A DNA stretch of 64,000 bases from assembly GCF_032362555.1 (NCBI RefSeq), contig NC_083518.1, forward strand, positions 5,468,501 to 5,532,500, written 5' to 3'. This document shows, piece after piece, positions 26,301-35,446 of the stretch (position 1 is its first letter; each line of letters opens with the position of its first letter). This DNA comes from Amyelois transitella (Eukaryota > Arthropoda > Insecta > Lepidoptera > Pyralidae). The position numbers were made by a program, and so were the translations under genes. The notes below the pieces were generated by a model. That model saw only the letters and a list, made by a program, of their open reading frames with translations. It did not search any database and was not told where the DNA came from.

Positions 26301-29300
26301 CGGTGCAACTATAAGCACGCATTATGAGAGTGATTGAATCATAATGCGCGCCGATTAGCTGTCCGAAGGATTGACATGTACGAAGCTTTTGATTAAAGTG
26401 CTGTTTAGAAATTGTATTAAGTTTATCTGTATAATGATATGTATGTTTTTTTTTCAGGGAGGCAGAATCTGAGAACTCGAGTACCTTAGTTGGCGAACCA
26501 CCTTTGGTGGAAGAAATCGACAGTAGAGATAGCAAGAAACGAATAAAAACTAGGTGAGCTTATTATCTTATTGTTCTTCCCTTTCCCATGGTAGTGTTCA
26601 GAAATTCCGTCTCCTTGGTCTGAAGTCTCATTGTAATATAAATTAAAAATTTATTTTCAGAATAAGTGAAGCGGCTACGGGTTTAATGGGCGCGATGTCG
26701 TCCAGGCTGGCTTACATCACGGGTTCGAATACTATCACGAGGCCGACGCAAGAAGAGTGAGTCTAAAATTTAAAAATAATCTTTACACAGATTTGTGAAA
26801 TGTTTAAATAACTTTTTCTCACTGGCGTTCTTCCTGCTTCCTGTCAAGAGAGGAGCCCAAGGTGCGCCTTGGCAATGATCCTGAATTAAGCAAGTCAACT
26901 GCTGTTTAACTTTTGCAGGAAATCTAACCCGTATTTAATAATGTTGAAATATTAAAATGACTAACTATGGCATTTGACAAGTGAAGCTATAGTAGAACCG
27001 CCTAAATGAGTCCTCGCCCGCGGAGTACAGGGGCGCGGGGGTATGACGACGAAGGGGACCGAGAGAGGTGCGGGCGGCGGGCGCATTCTTGTAAAAACTC
27101 AGTTCGCTCGCTACGCGGTTAGCGATCACACGTGTTGACAGTTGCGGACGCCTTGTGAAAATTATACATGAGATTACATTCTCAAGATGAGTCGAAATAT
27201 TTTCGGACATAGAATTAATAGTCAGTGCAAACAAATGGCGTTTAACGTATATGAATATTTTAGAAAAAAGAAACTCGACCCAAATTCTGATGAATATAAA
27301 CAAGATATACCTTTAAATAAAACTGTAGCAGAAGTTACTGGACTATCAGAAAAGACTGTATCTAGAATTGTACAACAAGGGAAAGCATTAAATGACAACG
27401 AGAGATTTAAATCACCGAGAAAACCAAAACAGGTTCGTAGAAAAAGAGTGGAAATAGACGATTTCACAAAAGGAGTGGTAAGAAGAAAAGTCACTCAGTT
27501 TTACACAATTTTCAAAAAAATACCTACTCTGAAAACTTTGAACGCTGTACTTAGAGAAGAGAATATATTACACTGCGGCAGGGAATATTTAAGGCTATTA
27601 TTACATGATCTAGGTTTTAAATTTAAGAAATGCGGATCTAAAAGGAAACTCCTTATCGAACAGCCAAATATCACATCGTGGAGGTGGAAATACCTAAATA
27701 CTATTAAAAAATATCGTAGAGAAGGAAGACATATTTTATACCTTGACGAAACTTATGTAAACGCGTCTCATAACGTTTCAAAATGTTGGCAATCAAAGGA
27801 TGAACTTGGCGTTCTATCTCATATTGGTAAAGGGGACCGTTTGATCATCGTACATTGTGGAGGTCAAATTGGATTTGTAGACGGAGCCCTTGTGATATTC
27901 AAATCCAAATGTAAAACAGGTGATTATCACGATTCTATGAATTTCGCAAATTTCAGTAAATGGATAAATGAAAAGCTCATGCCTAATATACCGCAAAATT
28001 CTGTCATAGTAATGGACAACGCAGCTTATCATTCGGTTCGAGAAGAGAAAAAGCCAACTATGGCTTCTACCAAGCCAACTATGCAAGAATGGCTACGACG
28101 ACATAACGTGCCTTTTGATGAAAAACTTAGAAAGGATGACTTATATAAATTAATTAAAAGTAATTTCACAGAAGATATTTACAAAATTGACGAGGTATTG
28201 AAAAGAAACGGACACGAAGTATTGCGTTTGCCTCCATATCACCCAGACCTGAACCCAATTGAGTTGGTCTGGGGTGATATCAAAGGACAATTAGCACAAA
28301 AAAGTATCGACTCTAATTTGGACCAGAAAAAAGAAATATTAGAGAGATTATTTGCTGAATATCCCAAAGAGAAATGGGAGAATTGTGTTAAACACGTGAT
28401 TAAAATCGAAGACGAATATTGCAAACATGATGGAGTCCTAGATGAAGTTGTTGATTTTATTATTAATGTGCAAGACGATTCTGATGATTCTGATGATGGC
28501 TGTTGTGAAAGTGAAGAATCAAGTTCCAGTGATAGTGATATTATGGACATAAGTGATTGATTTATAATTTTGATAAATTTTGCATAAATAAATATTACAT
28601 ACATAACTTTATTACCTTTTTTTTACCTACATATCATACCTATATATCATAAAATCACATTTTTATCGAATTGTTTTGTATGAAAAATAAAAATTTGAAA
28701 ATAACAATAATCGAAAAATGCTTATGCTATTTAATTCATGTACGTGGTCTCGTTGATACCATGGAGTTATGGGATAACAAAAGGAACACGTTGTATAGTT
28801 TACAGTTGTTTCATTCAAATTTTGTATAGCCATTATTATTTTTTTAATAAAAATCTTCACCTGTTTGCCGCTAACCACTATGACGTCACATATCTCAAGA
28901 AATGTCCAGTAACATTTCGCCCCTTGTATTACACGCTACGCTCGACCGCCGCCCGCACCTCTTTCGTTCCCCTTCGTCGTCATACCCCCGCGCCCCTGTA
29001 CTCCGCGGGCGAGGACTCATTTAGGCGGTTCTACTATACTAGTTGTATAGCCGAAGCGTTGGACCAAAATCGTGAAGTACTTTAATTTTTCTTGTATTTT
29101 CATGCAACTCAATATTTCAGAGGTAAATTAAACATGTTATATTGTTAAGTTGTTCTAATGAGACGTGATTTGTTCGTTCGCAGCCTAGCAGTGCGGTCTA
29201 ACCTGGACGCGCTAATAGCTCGGAGTCCCTCCGACGAGTTCATATTCTCCGTGCCCCGCGACCCGCTGCTGTCCCCGTACTGGGCCGACGACCAGTTGCT

Positions 29301-30834
29301 CAACAAGTTCCCTCCTGTCAGGATACTGGTGAGTCTGAGTTTTCCAGGAAAATGAAGAAGGCATATCCAGTAGTGGGTATTTACCCACTACTGGATATGC
29401 CTAGTACTATAGTTTCCGCCCGTTTCAATACAAGAGAGATAGCTATTCCACGAACTATTTTTATTTTGACATTTCAGAGACAACTAGCTTTTACCCGCAG
29501 CTTCGCCCGCGCGAATTTAGCACCACCTACAAAGAATACATGTATTTCGCAAAACCCAAGGGAACTTTAGTTTTTACCGGCATGAAAAGTACCCTATGTC
29601 CTTATCCAGACTCTTAACTATATGTACGCAAATTAAGAGTCTGGATTAGGACATAGGGTATTTCAAGAAGATTGGTTCAGTAGTCAAATCGCGTAGAGAC
29701 AAAAATCAAACAAATAAACTTACTCTCGCATATTGGGTTTGACGCATATCCTTTTTTATATCTAGGACCATCTTCTCGATGTTTTCTCAACGAATTGGCT
29801 TCACAACGGTCTGCATACAACGAAAAAATTTAAAAACTATCTATGTTGAATCCTATCTTTATCATAAACCCAAAAATTCGTAGAGAAACTCATTTGATAT
29901 TCAAGGCGATAAAAATTTTGGTAGTGATTTTTTTTTCTTCTAAGTTTCAATATCAAATACAAGGTGCATAATTAGTAATATTTTTCTCAAATACCTTTTT
30001 GTTTTCGTTTCAGACCGTACATTTAGACCCATGCCTCGACGACTGTGTGATGTTCGCCAAGAAACTAAAGCGTCTCGGAAACGTGATTGGTATCGACGTA
30101 TTAGAAGGCCTTCCGCACGGATTCCTCAATTTCTCATTGGTAAGTTATTGGTTATGGTTAAATATATAGGTATTTTGATGAAGAAGCGAAGGATGAAGCG
30201 AAGGAAATATGCAGACATCGTGGCAAGTGGAAAGAGGTAGTCTCTGCCTACCCCTCCGGGAAAGAGGCGTGATTTTATGTATGTATATAGGTATTTTTAC
30301 TGATGCTACTACCATGATGGTTCAAGCGAGATTTGCAGATCGAAAGATGTCAGGACACTGACATTGCAGGTCTCGATGCAGGTTAAATTATAAATTAGGA
30401 TGATGAGGTTGTCATTTAATAGCTCATTGTAAAAACGCGTTACAATTTAATTATTACTTTTTTCACGACGAAAGACCGCCTTCTGTACTACTTATTTTCT
30501 GTTGTTTTTTTTATGTGCAATAAAGTAAATTTTAGCTTTGACTAAAGCTACCAAGAAGTATGCCACGCTCAAAAGAAAATCAATGTAATTATGGTATGTC
30601 GGTGATTAATAAAACGACCGATTAGCTCCGAAGTTGGTTTATTTCTAGAATCGATACCCGCAAATTTACATAAAATAACTGCAAACAGCCCGTCGCTGAT
30701 ATAACCGAAACATTTTATTTTCATTCCAGATGGCGAGAGAAGCGAACGAAGGATCGAAGCTATGCGTGGAGCGCATAAAACAACTACTCGACTTAGAAAA
30801 CGGGCCAGTCGCCGCAGAGAACAATCATTTATGA
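17387..30834 (+). CDS. LIPE: Hormone-sensitive lipase (HSL/LIPE)
   Basis: Neutral lipase that hydrolyses diacylglycerol and other esters on lipid droplets. Fifteen exons join in frame: 17387-17707, 19241-19398, 19878-20064, 22079-22292, 22459-22649, 23234-23483, 23828-24037, 24473-24592, 25014-25163, 25657-25807, 26458-26553, 26661-26756, 29184-29328, 30014-30139, 30730-30834; 839 aa from 17387 (human short form 775). The N-terminal HSL domain includes NGYRSFV and [10 protein letters not shown]. Catalytic alpha/beta-hydrolase parts: oxyanion HGGG at 376-379, nucleophile S450 in GDSAG, D768 in LDPCLDD, H798 in LPHGFL. A low-similarity insert (exons 8-12) holds RRKS at S583, a PKA-type site like the one in the mammalian regulatory module. 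The start is uncertain: ATGs at 17387, 17423 (directly after a possible acceptor TTTGCAG) and 17480 are all in frame. Intron 12 holds a whole DNA transposon; intron 7 holds a decayed copy of part of exon 7. Confidence 0.95.
18278..18677 (+). repeat. Two-copy 199-bp direct tandem duplication
   Basis: The block beginning TTCATCTTTGTATATCAAGT is followed head-to-tail by a second copy (about 18278-18477 and 18477-18677) that I cannot tell apart from it by eye. Each copy ends in the head of a family B repeat (TTTCCGGGAGGGGTAAGCAG). It lies in HSL intron 1. Lack of divergence means a very recent duplication or an assembly artefact. Confidence 0.9.
18619..18720 (-). repeat. Microsatellite-bounded repeat, family B (partial)
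   Basis: Head of a family B copy starting at CATACATACATAAAATC, then TTTCCGGGAGGGGTAAGCAG and CTCTTTCCACTTGCCAAG. It continues to AACTCTCT, where the next copy begins 8 nt later. The first 60 bp are also present at 18420-18478 because of the 199-bp duplication. Confidence 0.8.
18728..18915 (-). repeat. Microsatellite-bounded repeat, family B (best copy)
   Basis: Reference copy of family B: ATACATACATACATAAAATC, CCCGGAGGGGTAGGCAGAGA, CTCTTTCCACTTGCCATGAT, CTTCGCTTCATCCACATTCA, TCTTCATGCAAGCTCGGCAG, TGACCTGACCCTTTACCAGG. No coding potential. Strand follows the orientation convention of family A (microsatellite at the 3' end). Confidence 0.85.
19495..19596 (-). repeat. Microsatellite-tailed repeat A, old fragment
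   Basis: Diverged fragment with AGGTAAACAGAGCCAACACT and AAAAGACTGAAAGGCCACAT, ending near ACCATATCGCC. It lies in HSL intron 2, 55 bp before another copy. Confidence 0.65.
19651..19852 (-). repeat. Microsatellite-tailed repeat A abutting HSL exon 3
   Basis: Reverse copy from TACATACATACATATAATCA to GTCGCCTTTTACGAGATTAC, truncated by about 60 bp at the far end. It stops only 25 bp before HSL exon 3 (19878), so it supplies much of the intron's 3' sequence, possibly including branch-point material. Confidence 0.85.
20396..20714 (-). repeat. Compound of three repeat A pieces
   Basis: A reverse copy (about 20436-20684, ending CGGGAACCACACG) is flanked on both sides by forward tail fragments: GTCTTTGTTGCTGGCTATGT on the left and GGGATATAGACGTGTTTATA on the right. 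The layout suggests insertion of one copy into another, or inverted recombination between copies. It lies in HSL intron 3 (20065-22078), which otherwise shows no gene. Confidence 0.75.
21441..21649 (+). repeat. Microsatellite-tailed repeat A with internal deletion
   Basis: Forward copy from GTGCCGTGTGGTTCCCGGCA to GATAATATCTATGTA in HSL intron 3. The block normally carrying the GGCGATGGGCTAGCAACC phrase is deleted. Confidence 0.85.
21683..21845 (-). repeat. Microsatellite-bounded repeat, family B
   Basis: Copy from ACATACATAAAATCACGCCT to CCTGACCCTTTACCAGGATA. Similar to 18728-18915, with GATCTC changed to GTTCTC. In HSL intron 3. Confidence 0.85.
22717..22805 (-). repeat. Microsatellite-tailed repeat A, fragment
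   Basis: About 90 bp of a reverse copy, from ACATACATACTTGAAATCAC to AAAGGCCACATTCGGCTGTT, in HSL intron 5. Confidence 0.8.
22921..23184. repeat. Back-to-back repeat A compound
   Basis: A reverse fragment (22921-22990, ending AAAAGACTGA) joins directly, with no spacer, to the GTGCCGTGTG end of a forward copy (22991-23184). The result is a hybrid with a microsatellite only at its left end. It lies in HSL intron 5, ending about 50 bp before exon 6. Confidence 0.8.
24067..24215 (+). pseudogene. Decayed partial copy of HSL exon 7
   Basis: About 160 bp downstream of the matching part of exon 7 (23828-24037), in intron 7, the sequence repeats the exon with changes: GGCATATGCCTCACTATTGA against GGCGTATGCCCCACTGTTGG, and TTTTGGGTCCATGATGAGGT against TTTTGGGTTCATGATGAGGT. 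The donor AAAGGTGAG has become AAAGATGAG in the copy, so the GT is gone, and the reading frame is broken by indels. A local tandem duplication of an exon 3' end. Confidence 0.85.
24718..24765 (+). repeat. Family B tip plus (GTAT)n
   Basis: GGGAAAGAGGCGTGATTTTA followed by TGTATGTATGTAC is the microsatellite end of a family B repeat, without its body. A similar tip occurs at about 14800-14835 in WRAP53 intron 3. Confidence 0.6.
25188..25405 (+). repeat. Short interspersed element (CTAGCTGACCCGGC type)
   Basis: Runs from GACTAGCTGACCCGGCAAAT through AAATCGGTCCAGTAGTTTTT to TATAATATTAGTGTAGAT. This is a very common lepidopteran non-autonomous repeat, probably driven by a LINE. It lies in HSL intron 9, shortly after exon 9. 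Confidence 0.75.
26990..29036 (+). mobile_element. Tc1/mariner-superfamily transposon, apparently complete
   Basis: 2,047-bp element inside HSL intron 12, in the same orientation as the gene. Terminal inverted repeats begin TAGTAGAACCGCC, are identical for about 70 bp, and continue to about 92 bp with two mismatches; they are unusually GC-rich. A TA dinucleotide flanks each end (26988-26989 and 29037-29038), the target duplication of the IS630/Tc1/mariner superfamily. One ORF (27187-28560) encodes the transposase. Near-identical repeats and an uninterrupted ORF point to a young insertion. Family inferred from catalytic spacing: closest to the DD82E (Sailor) group. Confidence 0.93.
27187..28560 (+). 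CDS. DDE transposase, Tc1/mariner superfamily (DD81E)
   Basis: 457-residue transposase of the element at 26990-29036, which cuts and pastes it at TA sites. The N-terminus has a helix-turn-helix (about residues 45-66, [20 protein letters not shown]), then a basic linker [12 protein letters not shown]. The catalytic domain shows D187 in [10 protein letters not shown]277 in [10 protein letters not shown] and E359 in [16 protein letters not shown]. From coordinates, 81 residues lie between the second D and the E, far more than the 34-41 of common Tc1 and mariner groups and close to the DD82E Sailor group. The C-terminus is acidic and serine-rich ([10 protein letters not shown]). No internal stop or frameshift. 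It could be active, or simply a recently arrived copy. Confidence 0.92.
   Translation: MSRNIFGHRINSQCKQMAFNVYEYFRKKKLDPNSDEYKQDIPLNKTVAEVTGLSEKTVSRIVQQGKALNDNERFKSPRKPKQVRRKRVEIDDFTKGVVRRKVTQFYTIFKKIPTLKTLNAVLREENILHCGREYLRLLLHDLGFKFKKCGSKRKLLIEQPNITSWRWKYLNTIKKYRREGRHILYLDETYVNASHNVSKCWQSKDELGVLSHIGKGDRLIIVHCGGQIGFVDGALVIFKSKCKTGDYHDSMNFANFSKWINEKLMPNIPQNSVIVMDNAAYHSVREEKKPTMASTKPTMQEWLRRHNVPFDEKLRKDDLYKLIKSNFTEDIYKIDEVLKRNGHEVLRLPPYHPDLNPIELVWGDIKGQLAQKSIDSNLDQKKEILERLFAEYPKEKWENCVKHVIKIEDEYCKHDGVLDEVVDFIINVQDDSDDSDDGCCESEESSSSDSDIMDISD
29037..29183 (+). other. Right part of HSL intron 12
   Basis: The 147 bp between the transposon's right end and HSL exon 13, ending in TTGTTCGTTCGCAG. With 26757-26989 it represents the original intron of about 380 bp before insertion. 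Confidence 0.6.
29359..29402. repeat. Perfect 21-bp hairpin
   Basis: Arms 29359-29379 and 29382-29402 (GGCATATCCAGTAGTGGGTA and its exact complement) are separated by TT. It lies in HSL intron 13 just after exon 13. Confidence 0.9.
29477..29745 (+). repeat. Short interspersed element with internal fold-back
   Basis: Begins ACTAGCTTTTACCCGCAGCT (TTCGCCCGCG follows) and later contains TTGGTTCAGTAGTCAAATCG, as in other copies of this lepidopteran element type. Inside, 29590-29617 and 29633-29660 form a 28-bp inverted repeat with one mismatch around the phrase CCTATGTCC, which normally occurs once. In HSL intron 13. Confidence 0.7.
30175..30290 (+). repeat. Microsatellite-bounded repeat, family B
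   Basis: Opposite orientation to the 18728 copy: GAAGCGAAGGATGAAGCGAA, GTGGCAAGTGGAAAGAGGTA, CTCCGGGAAAGAGGCGTGAT, ending TTTATGTATGTATATAGG. It lies in HSL intron 14, 36 bp after exon 14. Confidence 0.8.
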
Positions 30835-31029
30835 ATGTGCGGCCTTTGCTGCCAAACGTAGGTACATAAACGCAGTGACACCCACACTATGGGTACTAGG
30901 TGAACAAAATTGCCGGGCTTATATCGGCAAGTTGTAGATTTTGAAGGTTGCGGTCATAATTCAGTCCTTATTGGTAGGTAGCAATGGTGAAAAAATGTTT
31001 TTATATTCCGAGATGGAATACGATTTTTA

Positions 31030-32608
31030 CAAAGGGTATAGCCGGATAAGTATGACGATCTGGCCTCCAAATGAGAACCTTTATCGAAACTTATGTTCTA
31101 ATATCGCCTTGATGTACAAACACAATTTATGTACTTTTCGCGGCCAGCTTTCGCTTTGACCTTGAGATATGGGAAAAAATAATCGCACGCATGACTTTTA
31201 TTCAAAGTCATATATCTCAAAAATTAATTACGCTAGAGAGATGAGACCAACGCGAGTTTTTAGATTACATTGCAGAGTATATCATATATTATTTTCAAAT
31301 TTATAGAGTATATTTATATATAAAAAAAATTAAAAAATAAGTAAATCATAATTTTTTTTTCATGTTCTCTGAGACTTACAATCACGAAAATAATATATGT
31401 TATGCTCCTTTACGTGCTCTATTACTCATAAAAATTTGGTAAAAAAAAAGTTGGTGCAACACTTTGAAAAAAAAAATAATGTGATTAGCGCCTTCTACTA
31501 TACCCTTGTTCTATAAGGCCTACATTACATTTTATTCATTTTTTCGAAGTGTTGCACCAACTTGATTTTATTCACAGGCTCGTATCAATTTTCACAGGCT
31601 TTATCTTACTTGGCCGAAATAATGGACGATCAAAATAATCTTTTAGTACAATATGTGAAATCAGCATCTAATATCATTAAAGCAGAAGTAAAATCAAGGC
31701 ATATAAATAGTAAAGTCTATCGTATTTACATTCACTATATTTCCGATGGTAATGATTACAATAGTATTCTCCGTTATTGCTGTGATTGTCCCAATGGCAA
31801 CCGTACAGTGGGGTGCTGTTCACATACAGCAGCTATTATTTATTATCTGTCATATGGACGATATTTGTCCAAAATTTTGCGTCCTTCTGAAGTCCTCACT
31901 AAAATATTTGCTACTCAAAATGTTCCAGTAATAATTATTTACAATAGTGACGATGATTAATTTTTTTCTCTTTTTGCTATTTTGATTAACACGAAAAGTA
32001 ATAAAAGTTGTGATAAATATTAGACATTGGTTATTTTTTCTTTTCTTTTTGAACAATTATTCCAACGCTTATCAAGTTGGTGCAACACTTCGAAAAAATG
32101 AATAAAATGTAATGTAGGCCTTATAGAACAAGGGTATAGTAGAAGGCGCTAATCACATTATTTTTTTTTTTCAAAGTGTTGCACCAACTTTTTTTTTACC
32201 AAATTTTTATGAGTAATAGAGCACGTAAAGGAGCATAACATATATTATTTTCGTGATTGTAAGTCTCAGAGAACATGAAAAAAAAATTATGATTTACTTA
32301 TTTTTTAATTTTTTTTATATATAAATATACTCTAAAAATTTGAAAATAATATATGATATACTCTGCAATGTAATCTAAAAACTCGCGTTGGTCTCATCTC
32401 TCTAGCGTAATTAATTTTTGAGATATATGACTTTGAATAAAAGTCATGCGTGCGATTATTTTTTCCCATATCTCAAGGTCAAAGCGAAAGCTGGCCGCGA
32501 AAAGTACATAAATTGTGTTTGTACATCAAGGCGATATTAGAACATAAGTTTCGATAAAGGTTCTCATTTGGAGGCCAGATCGTCATACTTATCCGGCTAT
32601 ACCCTTTG
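31030..32608. mobile_element. Long-palindrome (fold-back) DNA element with transposase remnant
   Basis: Two arms of about 536 bp (31030-31565 and 32072-32608) are almost exact reverse complements. Both start CAAAGGGTATAGCCGGATAA and differ at a few sites and A/T-run lengths. They enclose a 506-bp centre with a 3'-terminal transposase exon. No clear target duplication was found (left flank GATTTTTA, right flank AGTATTAG). The element lacks a catalytic domain, so it must be non-autonomous. The arms' near identity means recent insertion or ongoing conversion. It lies about 200 bp downstream of the HSL stop. Confidence 0.85.
31578..31960 (+). pseudogene. SWIM-type zinc-finger last exon of a transposase
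   Basis: The open frame after a good splice acceptor (TTTTATTCACAG at 31566-31577) reads GSYQFSQALSYLAEI, then EVKSRHINSKVYRIYIHY, then YCCDCPNGNRTVGCCSHTAA and YYLSYGRYL, ending in a stop. The C-x-C-x(n)-C-x-H layout is a SWIM zinc finger, and the surrounding phrases resemble the C-terminal part of transposon proteins in which a DDE domain is followed by SWIM. The DDE part is absent. I read this as the retained last exon of a parental transposase gene; the exact superfamily is not settled. An ATG at 31562 precedes the acceptor but is probably not used. Confidence 0.7.
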
Positions 32609-32770
32609 AGTATTAGTGCTTTAACATGTTGTGCCTCTGTTGTGATCGTGGTAAATTATGTCGGTAACATTATAACTATCTATGCGGAATCAAATCGACA
32701 AATCAATATTTTCTGCGCTACATACTACTGCCTTTTAAGTTTTTCTGTTTGCATTCTTGATGCATGAGCA

Positions 32771-32864
32771 TACAGCTGAACGTGGCCTTCCAGACTTTTA
32801 AAGATTGTAGCTCTGTCTACCCCGTAAGGGATAAAGTCGTGATTATATGTATATATGCATGCAT
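32771..32864 (+). repeat. Microsatellite-tailed repeat A, terminal fragment
   Basis: CAGCTGAACGTGGCCTTCCA to GATTATATGTATATATGCAT; only the microsatellite-proximal part is present. Confidence 0.75.
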
Positions 32865-35303
32865 AACGCATGAGAACCAAAACCTAATTGGATCATTCTT
32901 TTCATCTTTCATCTTAAACCTTTTCTTCCATTTTCTGGAGACGAAGCAGGATTTTGCTCTAGCATTATTTCCAAAAGGTACTTCGGTATTTTATTCATCT
33001 GATTAGTGTCCACCTAAAACCAGAAGGAAACCAAATGAAAAAGTACATGCCCTAAATACAGAAAATTGCATTGTTATCGCATATACATGGGGCTGAGCCA
33101 ATAACTGATGCATTAAGAATTAGCGCCATCTCTCGACACGTAGTATTCGCGACAATGGGGTTATAAAATGCACGTAAAGATCGTATTAGAAACGAATAAT
33201 TAATATTTTTTCTTATATTTTATGCCTGTTATATGGCGGACGCCATATTCGGTATAATATTAATTTCGGATTTTATGATTTCCTAAAAATTTTATAGCAA
33301 TCATGGATGGAATCTCAAATTTCTTGTGAAAAAAAAAATTGCATTACCATGCTTCTGTTGTTCCTCAAACGTAATGCCAGGGCGTGATTTACATAGGTAT
33401 CGTGTACGTCATGTACCCAATAATGTGGCGAGCAACTATTTCGTTTTGTAAAAAATATATTAAGTACTTACTCGTAAATATGTAAGTGGTAACAATGGCA
33501 AAAAACTAATAACACTTAATTTTTCGTACTTTAAAAAATATTGTAATCGATTTATTGGAGTGTTAATATATGGTTTTACAAATTTTCTTTGGCGATTAAT
33601 TTCTTTTAACAAATTTTAAATATAAAGTAACTGTGTGAAGTATTTTAAATGTATTTAATTTTGGTTGTTCTTGAAAGACTTACACAACCGAGTGATGTTT
33701 AAAATTATATTTTAAAAGCATTTTTAAATTATCAGATACAACTAAGCATATCAATTGGAACATACATGTTGCAAGTAATCTACCTTTTTAAATAAAGTTT
33801 CTCCTTGTTGCACTAATCTGTTTTAAGGCAATAGATAATAGATATATATTAGAAAACATCTATAAAAAGAACTAATCATTGAGATGTTACTTTGTGTATT
33901 TGATACTGAAATTAAAAAAAACTTTGTGTTCAACCAACAACACTCGGTGTGTAAGCCAAAATGTGATATTAATTCATATTAAATAAATTTTTTTAATCAT
34001 ATTTATCAATGTTACATCATTTGCATTGTTATTTTGTATTTTTGATAAATTTTTGTGTGAATTTCGTACCAAAAATGAGATTATTTACAATGTTCTACTT
34101 TTTTTGTACACTAACTATCTATGTATAATAACCTGATATTGTAAACTTGAATCTATTACATAAACATAACATTATTAGTAAATTCAAGTAAATATTTATT
34201 ATGAACCAGTTAGATATTTTTTTTTTATAATAAAAAGAAAGATGTTATATAATTTTGATAAATATAAACAAACTTAATTCCTTTCTCTAGCGTATGTAAC
34301 ATTCTAGATGAATGTTGTTATCGCTCTGACAAACCCGATTGATGATGATGATGTAATGCACTTGTAGAATTGTTTACTTTATTTATTCTTCCAAATATAG
34401 AAATGCATTTTAGCCAATATACGAGGGCTTGTTTAGTTTTGCTTTCTTTGTTAGTATAGCTGTAATATATACAACTTTAACACAAAAGACATGGCGGTAT
34501 ACTAAAAACTCATGTTTTAGTTGTGTAAGTTTTCGTCAGTTTATGTAAAAATATTTTAAAATAACTCTCGGCCGATCCATTGTGGCAGTAACTGCATAAA
34601 AAGTATTCACTTATTCCGAACATAAGACATGTAACATCGATCTTACCTTCATTGTTTCAAGGTAGATTATTTTTTAACTATTCATTTCAATAGAAAATTC
34701 AAAGACGCCACAATGAATCGGTGGAGTAGGAACATATTTAATTAATAAATGCATTATTAAACGAAGTCTGTGATAGCGAATTGAAGCTTTTAAAAAGCAA
34801 AACAGTATTCTAAACTGCACGAACATAAACAAAATATTTGTAAAATAATATGTGTTGTTATATCTGTTGTGTAATTTATTATGTGTAAAAATGTAATTAA
34901 TATTTTTATAGAATAAATGTCCATAAAGGAAATTTTAAATCTGTAATTAAAAAGGAAAATTTATCGTAATGTTCATCATTTACATCAATATATTGTCGGG
35001 CCTTACCAGAGGGAATAAATTAAAATTGATTTTATTACATAATAATCACAATCTAGAGATGTACATAAAGCATTTACGACCAAAGATGTGTCCATAGAAA
35101 AGATAATGTAATAGCGAATTATTACTATTGTGACAATATTGTACAATGTCTTGTTATTTGAAATAAAGTAAAACTCTGAAATAATGTGTCGTTTATTATT
35201 TTATGTACCTACATGTACCGGAAATCTATATAGGTATATTTGATATATCTCTACCTAATTATTCTATATCTACCCTAAAAGTCAATCAAGGCAAAGCTAA
35301 TAA

Positions 35304-35446
35304 AGGGATTTTCTTTTAGGCCGTAGGGTGGGCTAGCAGTCGTGTTTCTATATGAATCTCAACGAGTTCCAGTTGAACGTGGCCTTTCAATATTTTCAAA
35401 ATCGTTGGCTCATGCCCCATAAGATATAAAGAAGTGATATGTGTAA
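35304..35446 (+). repeat. Microsatellite-tailed repeat A, diverged
   Basis: Recognisable from GGGATTTTCTTTTAGGC, TGAATCTCAACGAGTTCCAG and GTTGAACGTGGCCTTTCAAT; it ends AAGAAGTGATATGTGTA. An older copy, between the ends of HSL and NAA50. Confidence 0.65.

Larger units (their letters stand above)
30835..35180 (+). other. HSL 3' flank, possible long 3' UTR
   Basis: Follows the lipase TGA stop. It contains the 1.58-kb palindromic element (31030-32608), a family A fragment (32771-32864), then about 2.2 kb of strongly AT-rich unique sequence with several AATAAA words, the last at 35162-35167. Whether the transcript extends that far cannot be told from sequence. No second gene is supported. Confidence 0.4.

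Noticed and set aside
26197-26535. 112-codon minus-strand ORF
   Set aside because: Antisense to HSL exon 11 and intron 10; no domain.
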